Notes: generated by a model not told the origin, from the letters alone. A stretch of DNA of 64,000 nucleotides from Arctopsyche grandis (GCF_051622035.1 NC_135360.1:3407501-3471500), one strand, 5' to 3'; positions 35,740 through 47,310 are shown, counted from the stretch's first letter. Numbers and translations: made by a program.

Positions 35740-36045
35740 AATGCCGAAGGCAACGGGGGTGCTGGGGGCGAAGCCCCCGGGGTGCCGAAGGCATCGGAAG
35801 CGCTGGGGACGCCGGAGCGACGGAGGCCCCGGGGTGTCGGAGGCATCGGGGGCGCTGGGGGCAAAGGCGTCGGGGCGTCGGCGATGCACAAAACGTAATT
35901 CGTAATTCGTAATCACTTCGTAATTTCTAATTCGTGCAGCAATTTTTTTCCGAAACCAGTCGATTCAATATCTTTAACTTTATTTTTATTCGAGTTTCAA
36001 TTCCTTTTCGAAACCACCCGTTGAAATCAACGGGCCCAACACTAG
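35740..36045 (+). mobile_element. Helitron-like element with GC-rich minisatellite, copy 2
   Basis: GC-rich array (35745-35885, GGGGGCGAAGCCCCCGGGGT-type units), then TAATTCGTAATTCG repeats, then the hairpin CCCGTTGAAATCAACGGG and CCCAACACTAG followed by T. Same order as copy 1, opposite strand. The 5' end is not defined. Confidence 0.6.
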
Positions 36046-36054
36046 TAGTGTTAA

Positions 36055-36410
36055 TGAATGTATTTTTTCAAAACAAGTTCCATCTTCTTCATTTTTTTTC
36101 AAATGTAATGCTAACAATCTAAATGCCAAGCCACAATCTAAAACACTCAGCGGTTAGGGATTGTCATCGAGAAGATCTGCTATGGTTGTAAATTATGAAA
36201 TTCCGGTGTAAACTAGTCAATGTTTATAAACATTGACACGGATTACACGACCCATGTTCAATGCATTTTTTTCAATACTACCTTTGAAGGCTTGGCATGT
36301 AACATTTTTGTTTACTTAGTACATGCAAAATTTACAACGCCTGTCGGCGTTTTACAGGCCCATAGACTTGTCAGCAAAACGCCGATCGGCGTTGGTCAGC
36401 ATTCAAAGGG
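36055..36410. mobile_element. Partial TTAA MITE, third family
   Basis: Reverse-oriented relative of 24433-25001, sharing AACGCCGATCGGCGTTGG and the end CAGCATTCAAAGGG followed by TTAA (36411-36414). The left end is truncated at the Helitron-like element. Confidence 0.7.
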
Positions 36411-36829
36411 TTAACGAATTAAAAACAAATGTTCTTCGAAGAGGCATTTATTTAACAAAACAATCCTTTTTCAAGGATTTTAATATGCTTTTATGTATAG
36501 TATGATAGTATTTTATTACTAATACTCAGTTAGTGGCGACACTTTCTCCAGGCAAATTTTTATCTAATGCCTCATCAAATAATTATGTATGTATTTGTAA
36601 TTTCAATAAAATAAAATAATTAAAAATATCTAATTGATCAAATTTGAAATGAAAAAGGTTTAGTTTGAAAAAATGTAGCACTTTTTAAACTTGTCTATTA
36701 CGATTATTTTTCACCATGATACTGGCGGATTTGATTTGAATATACATATATTGTTGACCAAACCGCGCAAAATTACAAAGTTTCAAAACGATCGGAAGAA
36801 TGTAGGATATCAAATCCGAGTGTCAGAGC

Positions 36830-37717
36830 GTCGGAGGCGCCGGATGCATGGGGAGCGCTGGGGGCGAAGGCCCCGGGGCGTCGGATGCGCCGGAGGAGTC
36901 GGGGGCGCTGGGGGCAAAGGCCCCGAGGCGTCGGAGGTGCCAGGGGCGTTGGAGGAGTCGGGAGGGCTGAGGGTGAAGGCGTCGGAGGCACCGGGGTCGT
37001 CGGGGGCGCTGGGGCGAAGGCCCCGAGGCGTCGGAGGCGCTGGAGGAGTCGGGAGGGCTGGGGGCGAAGGCGTCGGAGGTGCACAAAACGTAATTCGTAA
37101 TTCATAAGCATTCCACGGCAGTTTGGCTTAATGGTAGCGTATATAATTAGCACCACTGAGACCGAAGGTTCGAATCGTCAAACTGCTGGTTAGATTTGGG
37201 GATTTTGTGACTCCAAATCGATCGTTTCTATATCACAGTTTGCCAATTTTATCTGATCATTGCTGAAACGGTTCCTGAAAAATTGGTATTAGATCATTTC
37301 CTGCTGTCACAAAAATCTGTCTGTGTATAATTTGTAATAATTATGCACAGTAATCTGAAATCTATAGATATCTCTATAGACATCTTTATAATTTCGTATT
37401 TATTATATGTATAAAAATTGTATACAAAAATCTAAAAATAATCCATCGATGTCTCTATGATTATTATTTCTCATTAATTGTTATATAATTAATTGTTATA
37501 TGCTATATATTCTGATTGTATATGTATTATTGTATTTCTGATTTCTGATTATTTATGTATTCTGTATTTCGTTATCGTACACCCGTCGTATTGGAGCGAT
37601 CTGTAATGACGAATGTATATTGATTGTAACAATAAAAATAATCACTTCGTAATTTGTAATTCGTAATTTCTAATTCGTGCATCAATTTCTTTCCGAAATC
37701 AATGGGCCCAACACTAG
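36830..37717 (+). mobile_element. Helitron-like element with GC-rich minisatellite, copy 3
   Basis: GC-rich array at 36830-37080, interrupted by the SINE at 37117, and closed at 37630-37717 by TAATTCG repeats and an end GGGCCCAACACTAG before T. The terminal hairpin is decayed here. It is 660 bp downstream of copy 2, in the same orientation. Confidence 0.55.
37117..37330 (+). mobile_element. tRNA-derived SINE
   Basis: Head GGCAGTTTGGCTTAATGGTA (A box) and AAGGTTCGAATCG (B box) closing on CAAACTGCTGG, followed by the family body GTTAGATTTGGGGATTTTGT. The related AT-rich tail may extend to about 37620. Confidence 0.75.
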
Positions 37718-37820
37718 TTAATAATAATAACTAATTTGGATTATATTTTTTACTCTACGTCACTTTACGAGTTCGAGCTAAATGTTAAGAGGTTTAAAAC
37801 AAAATTTTAACAGTAAACAC

Positions 37821-39578
37821 CAGTGGCGGCTCGTGATAATTTTTAGTGGCGGGGCTGCACTGAAAAGATGTCTAAAAAATGTCACCATAATTATTCTATC
37901 ATGTCATAACAGGACAAAATAAGCACAATTTTTGGCGTACGACCACTTACATGTGGATTTAAGTATTATTGAAAAAAAAACTAGCAAAATTCACCACCCA
38001 TTAAAGGGGTGCGTCCAAACGCGATGAAGATTTCGAAAAATACGCTGGTACTCCAGTAAGATTGCTAAAAAAAATTCGTTCTTGCTGGTTTCGCGACGCG
38101 GATTAAAAAAAACCCCAAAACCTTTCAAAAACTTAACCCCCTAATTCGTAACGAAAAACATTAACCTGTTGACAATGCATCGATACATCGGTTGTTTCAT
38201 CTGCCATAACAGCTAGATAAGTTGCTTTTTTTATTTCAGCACTTATTTGTTCCCTACACACGTTCAAAATACAATCTAAAAGTTAATTTTTAATAGTTTT
38301 TGATGTCCCTTTAAAAACCGAAGAAGTTTGAAAATGTTTTTTTAAAGAATCGTCGAAATTTTGTGAATATTCTAGAAGCCCCCGAAAAACTCCTGGATTT
38401 TTTGAATTATCTGTTTCATCGTGTCCCCTCATTGGCATTTAAAATTTACCGCAAAATTTAACGCAATCAATAATTTTAAATAAAACATCCCGATTTTTTT
38501 TGACGTTTTCGTTATGCTTATCTATTTCCCGCCGACAAGCTTCCCAAAATCGTGAGATTACACACATTTTTTAAGTGTTCGACACTTCCCTCGTGTTTTT
38601 AAATTAATCGTTTAAATGTTTTAAGTCAATAACTCCTGTTTTCGTCCAAGATGCTTCGCCTGGCGACTCGCCTCCAAACAAAAGACACGGATAACAAAAT
38701 AACGCGTTTTTTTCTGTACATCTCGTTAACCAATTGTATTTTTTATAAATGTCTGGATTAAATTTTCGCGAGTAACTAAAAGATCTACTAGTTGCAGGCT
38801 GTGAAATAATTAAATTGGGCGTGAGGCAGCCTAATGCTTTTATAGCGACTTTTTCGGTAAGTTCTAGTCGCGAAAAGTGCAAATTTTGTAAATATTTTAC
38901 TGAATTCTTTTGTTCTTCCATTTTTAAAAGAAAAAAAATCTTAATATATTTAAATAAAAATTACGAGAAAAAGTTAAACAGATTTGAAAAAAGTTTGCTG
39001 TTATCAAAATGAAAACGACTCACCGAAGATTTGATGAGGGCTCGTACGCAACCAATTAAGAGTAACGAAAACGAATAAAGCTGTGATCGTGCGATTCAAC
39101 TAATCAAATGTAAGATCAAGCGCGCGAAATCTTAAACAAACTGACAGATGAATGTCGTTTAACAGGCGAAGGCTGCCGACTGTCCAGCCCAAAACGGAAG
39201 AGTGAGTGAAAGAGAAAGAGCTATCTGCAGTTGCAAATAGCTCCTTCTCTTTCTCGTTCCGAAACTCCGGGCTGGGCAGCGTTCAGCTCGGCGCTGTAAC
39301 ACTTTACAGCCAGTACAGCAACATTTTAATTCATCTGTCACCATACAAGTTAGTGGGGTCTTCGAAACGGTCAACATTACTTACAATATCACCCTTTTGG
39401 ATATGGGTGATATTGTAAGTAGTATTTACTCTGTCGAAGGCCCCAATAGTTAAGTCCATCCAACTAATAAAAAAAATATCATTAATAAATAAAATATTAA
39501 ATGTATTATTAAATATATATCTTAGAATTTTATAGGAGGGGCTGCAGCCCGGCAGCCCATTAGGACGAGCCGCCACTG
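37821..39578 (-). mobile_element. hAT element with ZMYM/TTF-type zinc-finger exon, internally deleted
   Basis: 1758 bp with inverted ends CAGTGGCGGCTCGT and ACGAGCCGCCACTG and a perfect 8-bp duplication GTAAACAC (37813-37820, 39579-39586). On the minus strand 38604-38921 encodes 105 residues with YKKYNWLTRCTEKNALFCYP and SWTKTGVIDLKHLN, the TTF-type zinc finger found at the start of ZMYM1-like hAT transposases. The RNase H-like catalytic core and dimerisation region are absent, so the copy is non-autonomous. A strong hairpin (CTTACAATATCACCC / GGGTGATATTGTAAG) lies at 39382-39420. Confidence 0.87.
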
Positions 39579-39923
39579 GTAAACACGCTGACAGTTACAG
39601 TTCACGCGCATGCGCAGAAGGCTTTGCGCCTGTCGCAGATATACATAGTACCTGCAAATAGCCGATAATTCGCAGATACAGTACCTGCGAATAGCCACAA
39701 CCTTTATTTTTACATACCTCTTCTTACTTCGCCTTACGATTATTCATGCTACGCCGCGCAGCAAATGTTTTGCCTACCATTGTTTGGTGTATGTGCTACC
39801 ATTAAAATATATGGGAATAAGGATAACAGGATATAAATGCATCCTGAAGTATTTGCAGCGTGCAAGCTGCATGCATCTTCGGTGCTGCATATAGTCGACA
39901 GTGCGCAATAGGCGAACGTCGAG

Positions 39924-40017
39924 ACGGCCAGTTGTCGTTGAACGGAAGACATACACGAATAATCAGCTCCGTCTCCGCTCTCCACTTTTCTACGGTGCTT
40001 CTCCTGTCCACGTAGCG
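39924..40017 (+). promoter_or_regulatory. Conserved upstream block of locus 7, partial
   Basis: The part from CAGTTGTCGTTGAACGGAA to the ATG matches loci 4, 6 and 9; the more distal GAGGTATTGG half is missing. Confidence 0.45.
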
Positions 40018-41716
40018 ATGGAGTGCAGGCTTTGCCTCTGCTCTGCTCCACCAGAGGCTTTCGTCTCCATCCATGACGATCCTCATCCACAGCGTTTGTC
40101 GCAACGCATTTGGACCTGCTGTAAGCTGCAGGTCAGTTACACCCACCTCATTGCTATTGTTAATTCATTAGGTCTCGTTATCTTCAATTCATTTCTCATC
40201 TGCAGGTTAGGAAAGGTGACCGTCTGCCGGATACGATATGCCTTTCGTGTGTCAACGATCTGGAGTTGCTCGACAGCTTTCGAAAAGCTTGCTTTCGGAG
40301 TGACACAACGTCAAGGGTGGAATTAGACAAGTGTTTGAAAGTCAAGCCGGAGGAAGTTTTGCTGGAAGATTTGATATGGGAAAATGAAGCGGGTGCCGAT
40401 ATTCCACCAAACATTTCTAGTTCACCAGACGATGGCGAAGTAAGTAAATGGGGTTCGAGTGCTGTAGAACGATTCTAAGCAAAACATTCTATCGATCGAA
40501 AATATAAATTCACATGTAAAATGATATCTAATCACACTATAAAAATCTTTCACATATTAAATTGTATAGCGTTCCGTTTGTGTTTTAGACTCGTGGAGGA
40601 GAAATTAACTTGAATGATGATATGGCAGAAATAATAGATGCCAATAAACACATCCTAGTGGAGGAATTACCATTACGAAAATCTTTCGATGAGATGTGCT
40701 CAACAGATTCTAAATTGGACCATAAAATAAATTTCCAAGACAAATCGCCTACTCGTAAACACGATCTTGTGACACAGAAAACTTCTGCAACTCGAAGAAA
40801 GCTCTATGACTGTGACATTTGTTCAAAATCATTTAGTACGAAATCAAATCTCGATGCACATAAGAGTACTCATACTGGGGTAAAGCCACACAAATGTAAC
40901 ATTTGTTTGAAATCATCTGCACTAAAATTCGCAACTCGTGAATCATTCGAGTCACCACTCCATCGAAAAACCTTTCAAATGTAACATTTTTGTTCAAAAT
41001 TATTTAATACGATACAAAATCTCAGATCACACGATTACACACACGGGTAATGCCACACAAATGTGATATTTGTTTAAAATCATTCACTCGAAAATCTTCA
41101 CTTACAATGCATTTGTACTGTCACATTGGAGACAAGCCACATAAATGTGACTTTCCACTCAAATGTGACATTGTTCAAAATCATTGGCTCTAAAAAATAA
41201 CCTTGGGACATGTTTGAGTTTTCACTCTGGGATAAAGCCGTTCAAATGTGAAATATGTTAAAAATCATTCACTTTCAAAAATAATTTTATGAGACATTTG
41301 AAGCTCCACTCCGAGGGAAAATCGTTTAAATGTGACACTTGTTCAAAATCATTTTCTCAAAAATGTAACCTTACGTTGGCGACATAAGAAATGCCACTCT
41401 GGAGAAAAAGCATTCAAATGTGACATTTATTCAGAATCATTTACTTTAAAATGGAACCTTATGAGACATTTGAGTTTTCACTCTGGTATAAAACCGTTCA
41501 AATGTGAAATACATATGTTTAAAATCATTCACTTTGAAAAATAGCTTTATGAGACATTTGAAGCTCCACTCTAGGGGAAAACTGTTCAAAAGTCACCACT
41601 CTGAAGAAAAACCCTGCAGATGTGACACTTGTTTAAAATCATTTATCAAGAAACATAATTTTGGTGCACATATGAATATTCATACTGGGATAAAGCCATA
41701 CAAATGTATCATTTGT
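40018..41716 (+). pseudogene. ZAD-ZNF locus 7: intact ZAD exons, decayed finger array
   Basis: Exons 40018-40131, 40206-40439 and 40589-40984 are open and correctly spliced (ZAD pairs MECRLCLCSAPP and ICLSCVNDLELL; linker EELPLRKSFDEMCS; one good finger at 40806-40880). A base insertion in the second finger (ALKFATRESFESPL instead of a normal helix) leads to a stop at 40982-40984. From 40985 to 41716 about seven finger units remain recognisable but in shifting frames. As it stands the locus could still make a protein of about 247 residues with ZAD and one finger; more likely it is a dying gene. Its 3' end is cut by a MITE at 41721. Confidence 0.8.
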
Positions 41717-41720
41717 TTAA

Positions 41721-42195
41721 CCGTTTGCCCGCGGCCGTCTTCTATGGAAGCTTTGGGCGACAAGGCTGTCTTCCATAGAATTTCTGAACTTTGCACGGGA
41801 TTTTGAGCCTTATATGCGCCTATTTCAACTGTTTAAAGGTTCAAAATTGGTTGAATATATTACTGAGAGTTGAATGCCATCTATTCAATTTGCTTAAAAT
41901 GAATATATACCAGTCAAAATTAATTTTTTTGTGAAACCATACTGAAACCTCGTTTATGTGACGTCACGTCTTCATACAATTATGAAGAATGATTATTTGA
42001 CAATTAATCCAAAACTACGATATATATTATGTATTTTATTGTTTAAAATAATAATTTGTGTTAATTAACATATCTGGTTACTTGAGTAAATATTAAAATC
42101 TGTATGTAAGGTCGAAAACTCGATTGCCAAATTCGCGAAAAAGGTGCCGCCGTGTACAGGGCTTGTTCGCTATATTTATTGCCGCCGGCAAAGGG
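41721..42195. mobile_element. TTAA-flanked MITE (piggyBac-like), copy B
   Basis: 475 bp, reverse complement of 8358-8835, ends CCGTTTGCCCGCGGC and GCCGCCGGCAAAGGG, with exact TTAA at 41717-41720 and 42196-42199. Like copy A it entered a finger codon run (ATTTGTTTAA). Confidence 0.87.
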
Positions 42196-42256
42196 TTAAA
42201 TAAATTTTCTAAAAAATCTTACCTTACGCGATATATGATATGTCACTCTGTGATAT

Positions 42257-42769
42257 TTGTCTAAAATCATCACTTGCAATGCCTTTGCAAGTGAAGATTT
42301 TCATTATATTTGCAAGGGCAGATTTTTAAATCCTTTTACAAAGAACCGTTGTCAGGAAGGAAATATACAATCTCAAAATACACGCTTCAATCGAAGTCAA
42401 GAGGATAATAATATAGAACTCACTGCGGATTCAAATTCTCAGGTTGAACTTCAACTTTTGCCATCGCTGAGAGCAACAGAATTTAATCGGGCGGATGACA
42501 TACCTGATGCACAATCAACTCCAGAGTTAAACAGAAATAAAACTAAAGCGTATAAAAGGCCACTTAGCGCTTTAGACAAATGCGCAATGGAGTATTTTAA
42601 TATGAAGAGAAAAAGGTATGAAAATTTAGAGGGAGATCCATGTGAAAATTTTCTCTTGAGCCTCGTCCCTCACATGAAATCGATGACACCGTTGGAACAG
42701 CTGTCATTTCAAAAAGGAGTTCTGGATCTCATTGAAAATATTAAATATCGACAACTTCACAACCCCTAA
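42257..42769 (+). CDS. BESS-motif protein fragment (last exon?)
   Basis: The frame gives a basic/acidic N-terminal half, then PCENFLLSLVPHMKSMTPLE and QLSFQKGVLDLIENIKY, a good BESS motif (a protein-interaction helix pair found at the C-terminus of MADF-BESS factors in insects). No MADF domain is visible upstream, where finger relics of locus 7 end at about 42256. The true exon probably starts after an AG near 42300-42330; the first ATG of the frame lies in finger relic sequence and is not convincing. It is either a stranded last exon of a MADF-BESS gene or part of a PIF/Harbinger element, which also encode MADF/Myb-like proteins. Confidence 0.5.
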   Translation: MSKIITCNAFASEDFHYICKGRFLNPFTKNRCQEGNIQSQNTRFNRSQEDNNIELTADSNSQVELQLLPSLRATEFNRADDIPDAQSTPELNRNKTKAYKRPLSALDKCAMEYFNMKRKRYENLEGDPCENFLLSLVPHMKSMTPLEQLSFQKGVLDLIENIKYRQLHNP

Positions 42770-42892
42770 AATTATTCCAACCATTCATCGGGGACTAATG
42801 AAGCATGTGAATTTTAAAATAATTTTTCCGAACCGAATACTTATGTATATAAATTTATAATGTTATCACATAAAACCTTTCATTTTTAAATA

Positions 42893-43455
42893 TGTAGGAA
42901 TCTAGCACGACTTGTGCTATTACGAATCAAAACCAATGATCTCATCGTCGATCCTGTACAAACACGCATAACTCATGGGCAACGACCCCTTCGACCATTC
43001 CAGAATTAAGAGTTCATCGCTTGATCGTAAAATGAACGAATCCCAACAGTGATGTCATCAGGATACCCTAACACGTGTCTGAAAAGACATTTACTCGTGG
43101 CACACGACCGCATTCTTAAAAGAACGACGTCTTGGCGCTGACCCCATAGCTATAAACCACACGTGTACCGAGCACGCGCCTCGAAAATAGGGCAACACGT
43201 ATCTCTAACACACGTGTCCTGGAAACGAAGACAAAGCATATGCACACGGCACGCTTTAAGTCAGAACGTACATAAAGCGACGCACCAGCTCCCAACACCA
43301 GAGAACCTCTGGAGTTCAACCAGCTCACTTCTCCGAAGCTCAACCTCTTCGTACATACAATAACCATTGTAAAAATTGAACAAAAATAAACGATCCTCTT
43401 TCAAACTCAACTGAGTCTCCATAGGCCGGGAAACGGTCGAAACCTTTAACCCTTC
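42893..43455 (+). mobile_element. LTR fossil
   Basis: Starts TGTAGGAATCTAGCACGACT and runs to the CATAGGCCGGGAAACGGTC block near 43450. It is a plus-strand relative of 52459-53276 and 21374-21800. A solo or end-truncated copy; degraded and with no internal region. Confidence 0.6.
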
Positions 43456-45543
43456 CTATAAATATTATAATGTTTTTACCTTAATATCATTAATAGACGT
43501 TCTTCGGAAGAAATTTAATCTCTGTAGTGTGTATTTTGTTACATTAAGCTTGATGAAACTAAACTTAATCTTAATCTTAACCCACTTGATTGAAAAGAAT
43601 GTATTCCGAGTATATCTGTAATGCTGCTGGTTAGACTTGGAGATTTGAGATCCAGGGCGATCGTTTCGTATCAGAGTTTTTCTGACTTCATTGTTGAAAC
43701 GGTTCGTCCATTAAATTTGGCTAAAAACCATCCTACCTAATTAAAATCAAATTTAATTGTATATGTGAGTTTCAATATATTTGAAACTTTACTTCATTTA
43801 CATATAATCAGAAATTTCAATCTTCATTGACAATTATTTTTGATACTTGGCCATACCTCAGCTACCTTGGGTTTTCGGTTTTAAATTAAAATAAAACCCA
43901 GTTTATACTAATGAAATGGCATTTATTCATATGAATACAAAAAAAAACAATTTACATTTTGGGAATTCAAAGATATTTACTAAATTTATATGTACTGAAA
44001 ATTATAAAAATATTTAATTTACAAGAATTTTTTTTTTCCAATGAAGAAAAACTAATATAAAGTGAACTAACAAAAATTCAAATACAATTCACATGACTTA
44101 TAAGCGTTCAAAAAAAATAAGCTTCTTTTCGTCAGTAGTGCTAAAAAATTGTAATTTTCAGATGGGATAAAATTTAATATAATACAATATTAGCAGTACT
44201 TTTCAGTGAAGACCACGAGAAGGTAGAAGCCTAAAACTTCACCAGGAAATGGTTAAGAATGGTATAGGAGAATAACATTTGTAAGAAAAAGTATTATTAT
44301 TCATAAATATGCTCCACATAACCACAAACAGGTTTGAACCACAACGGTGGTGAACGCATGTTAGAATGAGTAGTGTTTAGTTCCCCAGGTGCGACCAGAA
44401 ATATTAAAACATTTATTGAACTTCGTTCACGGTAGGATGAGTATAAATATTCTTCGATTTGTGAATATTATTTAAGATATGCGAGAGATTTCAATTTTTG
44501 AAGAAAGAAAGTTGATCTGTTTAAACGCCTATATACATATAAGAGATAGATTTCTTAATCAATAAGGTCATCAAGAAAAAATGCATAAAACACATAGATT
44601 ATGATTAATGAGTAATAATTAGTGTGGCACAACGTTAGGTCTTTTTAATAAGTTTTCAGCCAAATTTCGTCGTCTTTTTTTCTTCTTTTGAACACCCACC
44701 AATGCGGGGCGTCCAGAAATTAATCTTTTGTTACCTTTAGTAACGCCAGATAATATATGTATGTACATATTTTAAAATGTATAATTTGTAAAACTGGAAC
44801 ATGAATATTACTAAGTGCAATTATTTTCAAATAGAATCGATTTTCTTAATAAATTTTCGTCACATACTATATTTGAAAGTAAAGTCAATTCAACGATAAG
44901 CTGAAATATTAACAATAAATAAAATAAAGTAAAAACTTACTCATTGTACGTCTACACGTAAAATTGAGTCGTTTGATACAATATTATGTAATTAAAAAGT
45001 ACAACTTTAAGGAAAATTGTAATTAATTACAATTTTTCCAGTACAAAACTTCAAATTGCTATCGCTTGTTTAAGACAATTATAAAATCCACACACATTTG
45101 AAAATAAAGAACCTATATATGTTAATAAACTAAATATAATTTTAAATAAATACTAAATATATTAAGTTTAATGTTTTAATTCTTCCTTTAAGATTATTCA
45201 ACATTTTAGTGTTGAGGTTTCTGACCAGGGAATACTTATTTCGAATCCTGGGAATTGGATATAAAAATAAAACTTTAAAATATACAATATGTCCGACTGC
45301 ATGAAAGGAAATTATTTACAAAAGATTGTTGTTAACAGTGGCTTAGCTAGAAAATATTGAACCGCATGCAAAAGTTACCAGACGGCCACCATTATTTTTA
45401 TTTTTTATATGCCATCCACTTCTACTTAAAAATATATCACAGTCGAAATAAGCAGTAGTATAATTCAATATACTGAATTTAAATTAACTGAAATTAATAT
45501 TGCATACCGTTGGGTAGATTTAATGATAAATTTTCAGTTAAAT
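43456..45543. other. Intergenic, SINE piece and duplicated exon end
   Basis: AT-rich. 43620-43730 is a headless SINE body (GCTGCTGGTTAGACTTGGAG). 44640-44760 duplicates the 3' end of the gene at 45544-46905. Nothing else recognised. Confidence 0.5.
44640..44760 (-). pseudogene. Duplicate of the last-exon end of the CARF/MULE-like gene
   Basis: On the minus strand it reads GVTKGNKRLISGRPALVGVQ then KKKKRRRNLAENLLKRP, against GFTRSIKILTSRRPRIGGCS at the end of the gene 0.8 kb upstream. The nucleotide match extends through CTTCTTTTGAACACCCACCAAT. It may be an alternative last exon with a basic, nuclear-localisation-like tail, or a duplicated remnant. Confidence 0.5.
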
Positions 45544-46905
45544 TTAGTCTTCTTTTGAACACCCACCAATTCGGGGGCGTCTAGAAGTTAATATTTTGAT
45601 ACTTCTAGTAAATCCTGATCGCCTCTTGCTAACTGCCCTTGGTTGAACGTTTATTGAGGCTCTATAGTGCTTTCTAATTAGTTTTCTTTCTGAAAAGCAA
45701 TCTGCTATTGCTATGTAATCTGATGGATTTTTGCATTTTTCAATTTCAGATATAAATTTTTTACAATGATATATTGGTAAGTTTTTAATTAGTTTATCAC
45801 AAGCTCGGCGGGTCAAATTCAAAATTTCCTGATCATCTTGTACAGGGGCAATAATATTGTGAATACATTCTGAAGTGGAAGGAAGCTGTTCGATAAGAAT
45901 ACTTGAGGTTAAAGGCTGTTGAATGGTAGTGAAATATGAAGACGGAGATGGAGACGAAGGATGTTGAACAGTAGAAGATGAAGACTGCTGAACGGTGGTG
46001 GAAGACGAAGACAAAGTCTGTTGAATGCTAGTTAAAGATGAAAACGAAAGCTGTTCTGAATAAGGATTGTTTTCAAATGCATTATAAAACTCCGTAGTAT
46101 CAGCCTTGTCGCCCAACGGTAATACTGCAGTTGTATCGCTCAAATGTTTTTTCCTCCACCTCTCATACCAATGGGCGACCATCCTTGGTTTTGGATTGAA
46201 GATTCCGTTGACCATTAATTTATCAACATCCCCAAATTCTTCTTTAAGAAATGCAGCATGCTCTCGAATTGCTTTCGCCACACCCATATTTCTGTCAAAA
46301 TAGCCTTGAAATCTATCAAATGTGGCAGAAGACGGAGCTAACGAAGTAAGAACTTCAGCACTCTCGGTATCATGGGAATGTTGTAAATTAATGGTTATTA
46401 TGGCAGGCAAATTATCCTAAAATGAACAAAAAAGTTAAAGTAATATAAATTATTTTTTTTAAATAAAAGTATTAAATATTATGTATTTTTTACCTTCACG
46501 TGTTGGTATCGATATCTAGTATATTTATTAGTATATTTCACTATAATATTAATAGACGCTGAACAGTCGAAATTCTTTTTTTTCAATTTTTTATTTCTAC
46601 TGCTGAATTGGCATTTATAATGTTTTCTGTAAGAAAAAAAATGTTTCTTCAAAAAAAGGCATAACTAAGTAACGCTAACATTTGTATATATGTACATAGA
46701 TGATAGGAACTTACCTGCATACGTATTTTCCGCCATCGTCTTTCGACCGGGATACAATCCACCTGGAGTTCGTTAGTTGGCCATACAAAGTAACCCATTC
46801 GACACAATTTTCAATGTCGTGGATTTCAGCAAAGAGCTTCATCGACGAACCATCGTCTGAGATCGAATCCACCTTAGACCTATATTTCTCAGGAAAGTTG
46901 GTCAT
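45544..46905 (-). CDS. Three-exon gene resembling the N-terminal region of CARF/MULE-like proteins
   Basis: Minus-strand exons 46905-46715, 46626-46494 and 46416-45544 join with GT-AG introns of 88 and 77 bp in consistent phase (2, then 0) to a 398-residue frame. The start is the ATG at 46905 (MTNFPEKYRSKVDS). Residues 15-75 contain FAEIHDIENCVEWVTLYGQL and GGKYVC, continued in exon 2 by RKHYKCQFSSRN and a Lys-rich run with a further Cys, and in exon 3 by DNLPAIITINLQHSHDTES, a Cys/His pattern reminiscent of the WRKY/GCM1-type fold at the head of CARF and MULE transposases. Later come FNPKPRMVAHWYERWRKKH, a Ser/Thr/Gln-rich stretch and a basic C-terminus. There is no MULE catalytic core. Likely a nuclear DNA-binding protein, host gene or domesticated transposase; family assignment is from memory of motifs. 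Confidence 0.65.
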
Positions 46906-47083
46906 GTTGAGATGTATGAAAATGAACACGCACTATGTAGAGTAACGACAGCAAAATAATCTTTCTCCCAATCGGTATGAGAGGTGAAATGCCCGATTTT
47001 CACTTTGGCCGTTGGCATGTCAAATGACCGACAGCGCGCCACTATAACGCCTATTGGCGAATAATGGAAACACATATCACGCA

Positions 47084-47230
47084 TCTCACTCTCTCTTTAT
47101 GTGCACGAGTGAGAAGTGTATATGAATCGTTAATCTCGAACGGGTTCCGATTATATGCCTCTCTCACTATGTGCCCGAGTGAGAGGAGTGTATATATGAG
47201 TAGTAATTCTCTCATGGGTTACGGATATTA
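47084..47230. repeat. Diverged tandem duplication of about 75 bp
   Basis: CTCTCTTTATGTGCACGAGTGAGA recurs as CTCTCACTATGTGCCCGAGTGAGA, each followed by GTGTATAT and GGGTT. It lies upstream of the minus-strand gene and may be part of its promoter region. Confidence 0.55.
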
Positions 47231-47310
47231 AGATTGGTGTTTACGCACGTGGTCGAACAGTTGCATATGTTTTCGGGTCGACCGGTCGACGGCGCGTAAT
47301 ACACCTTACC

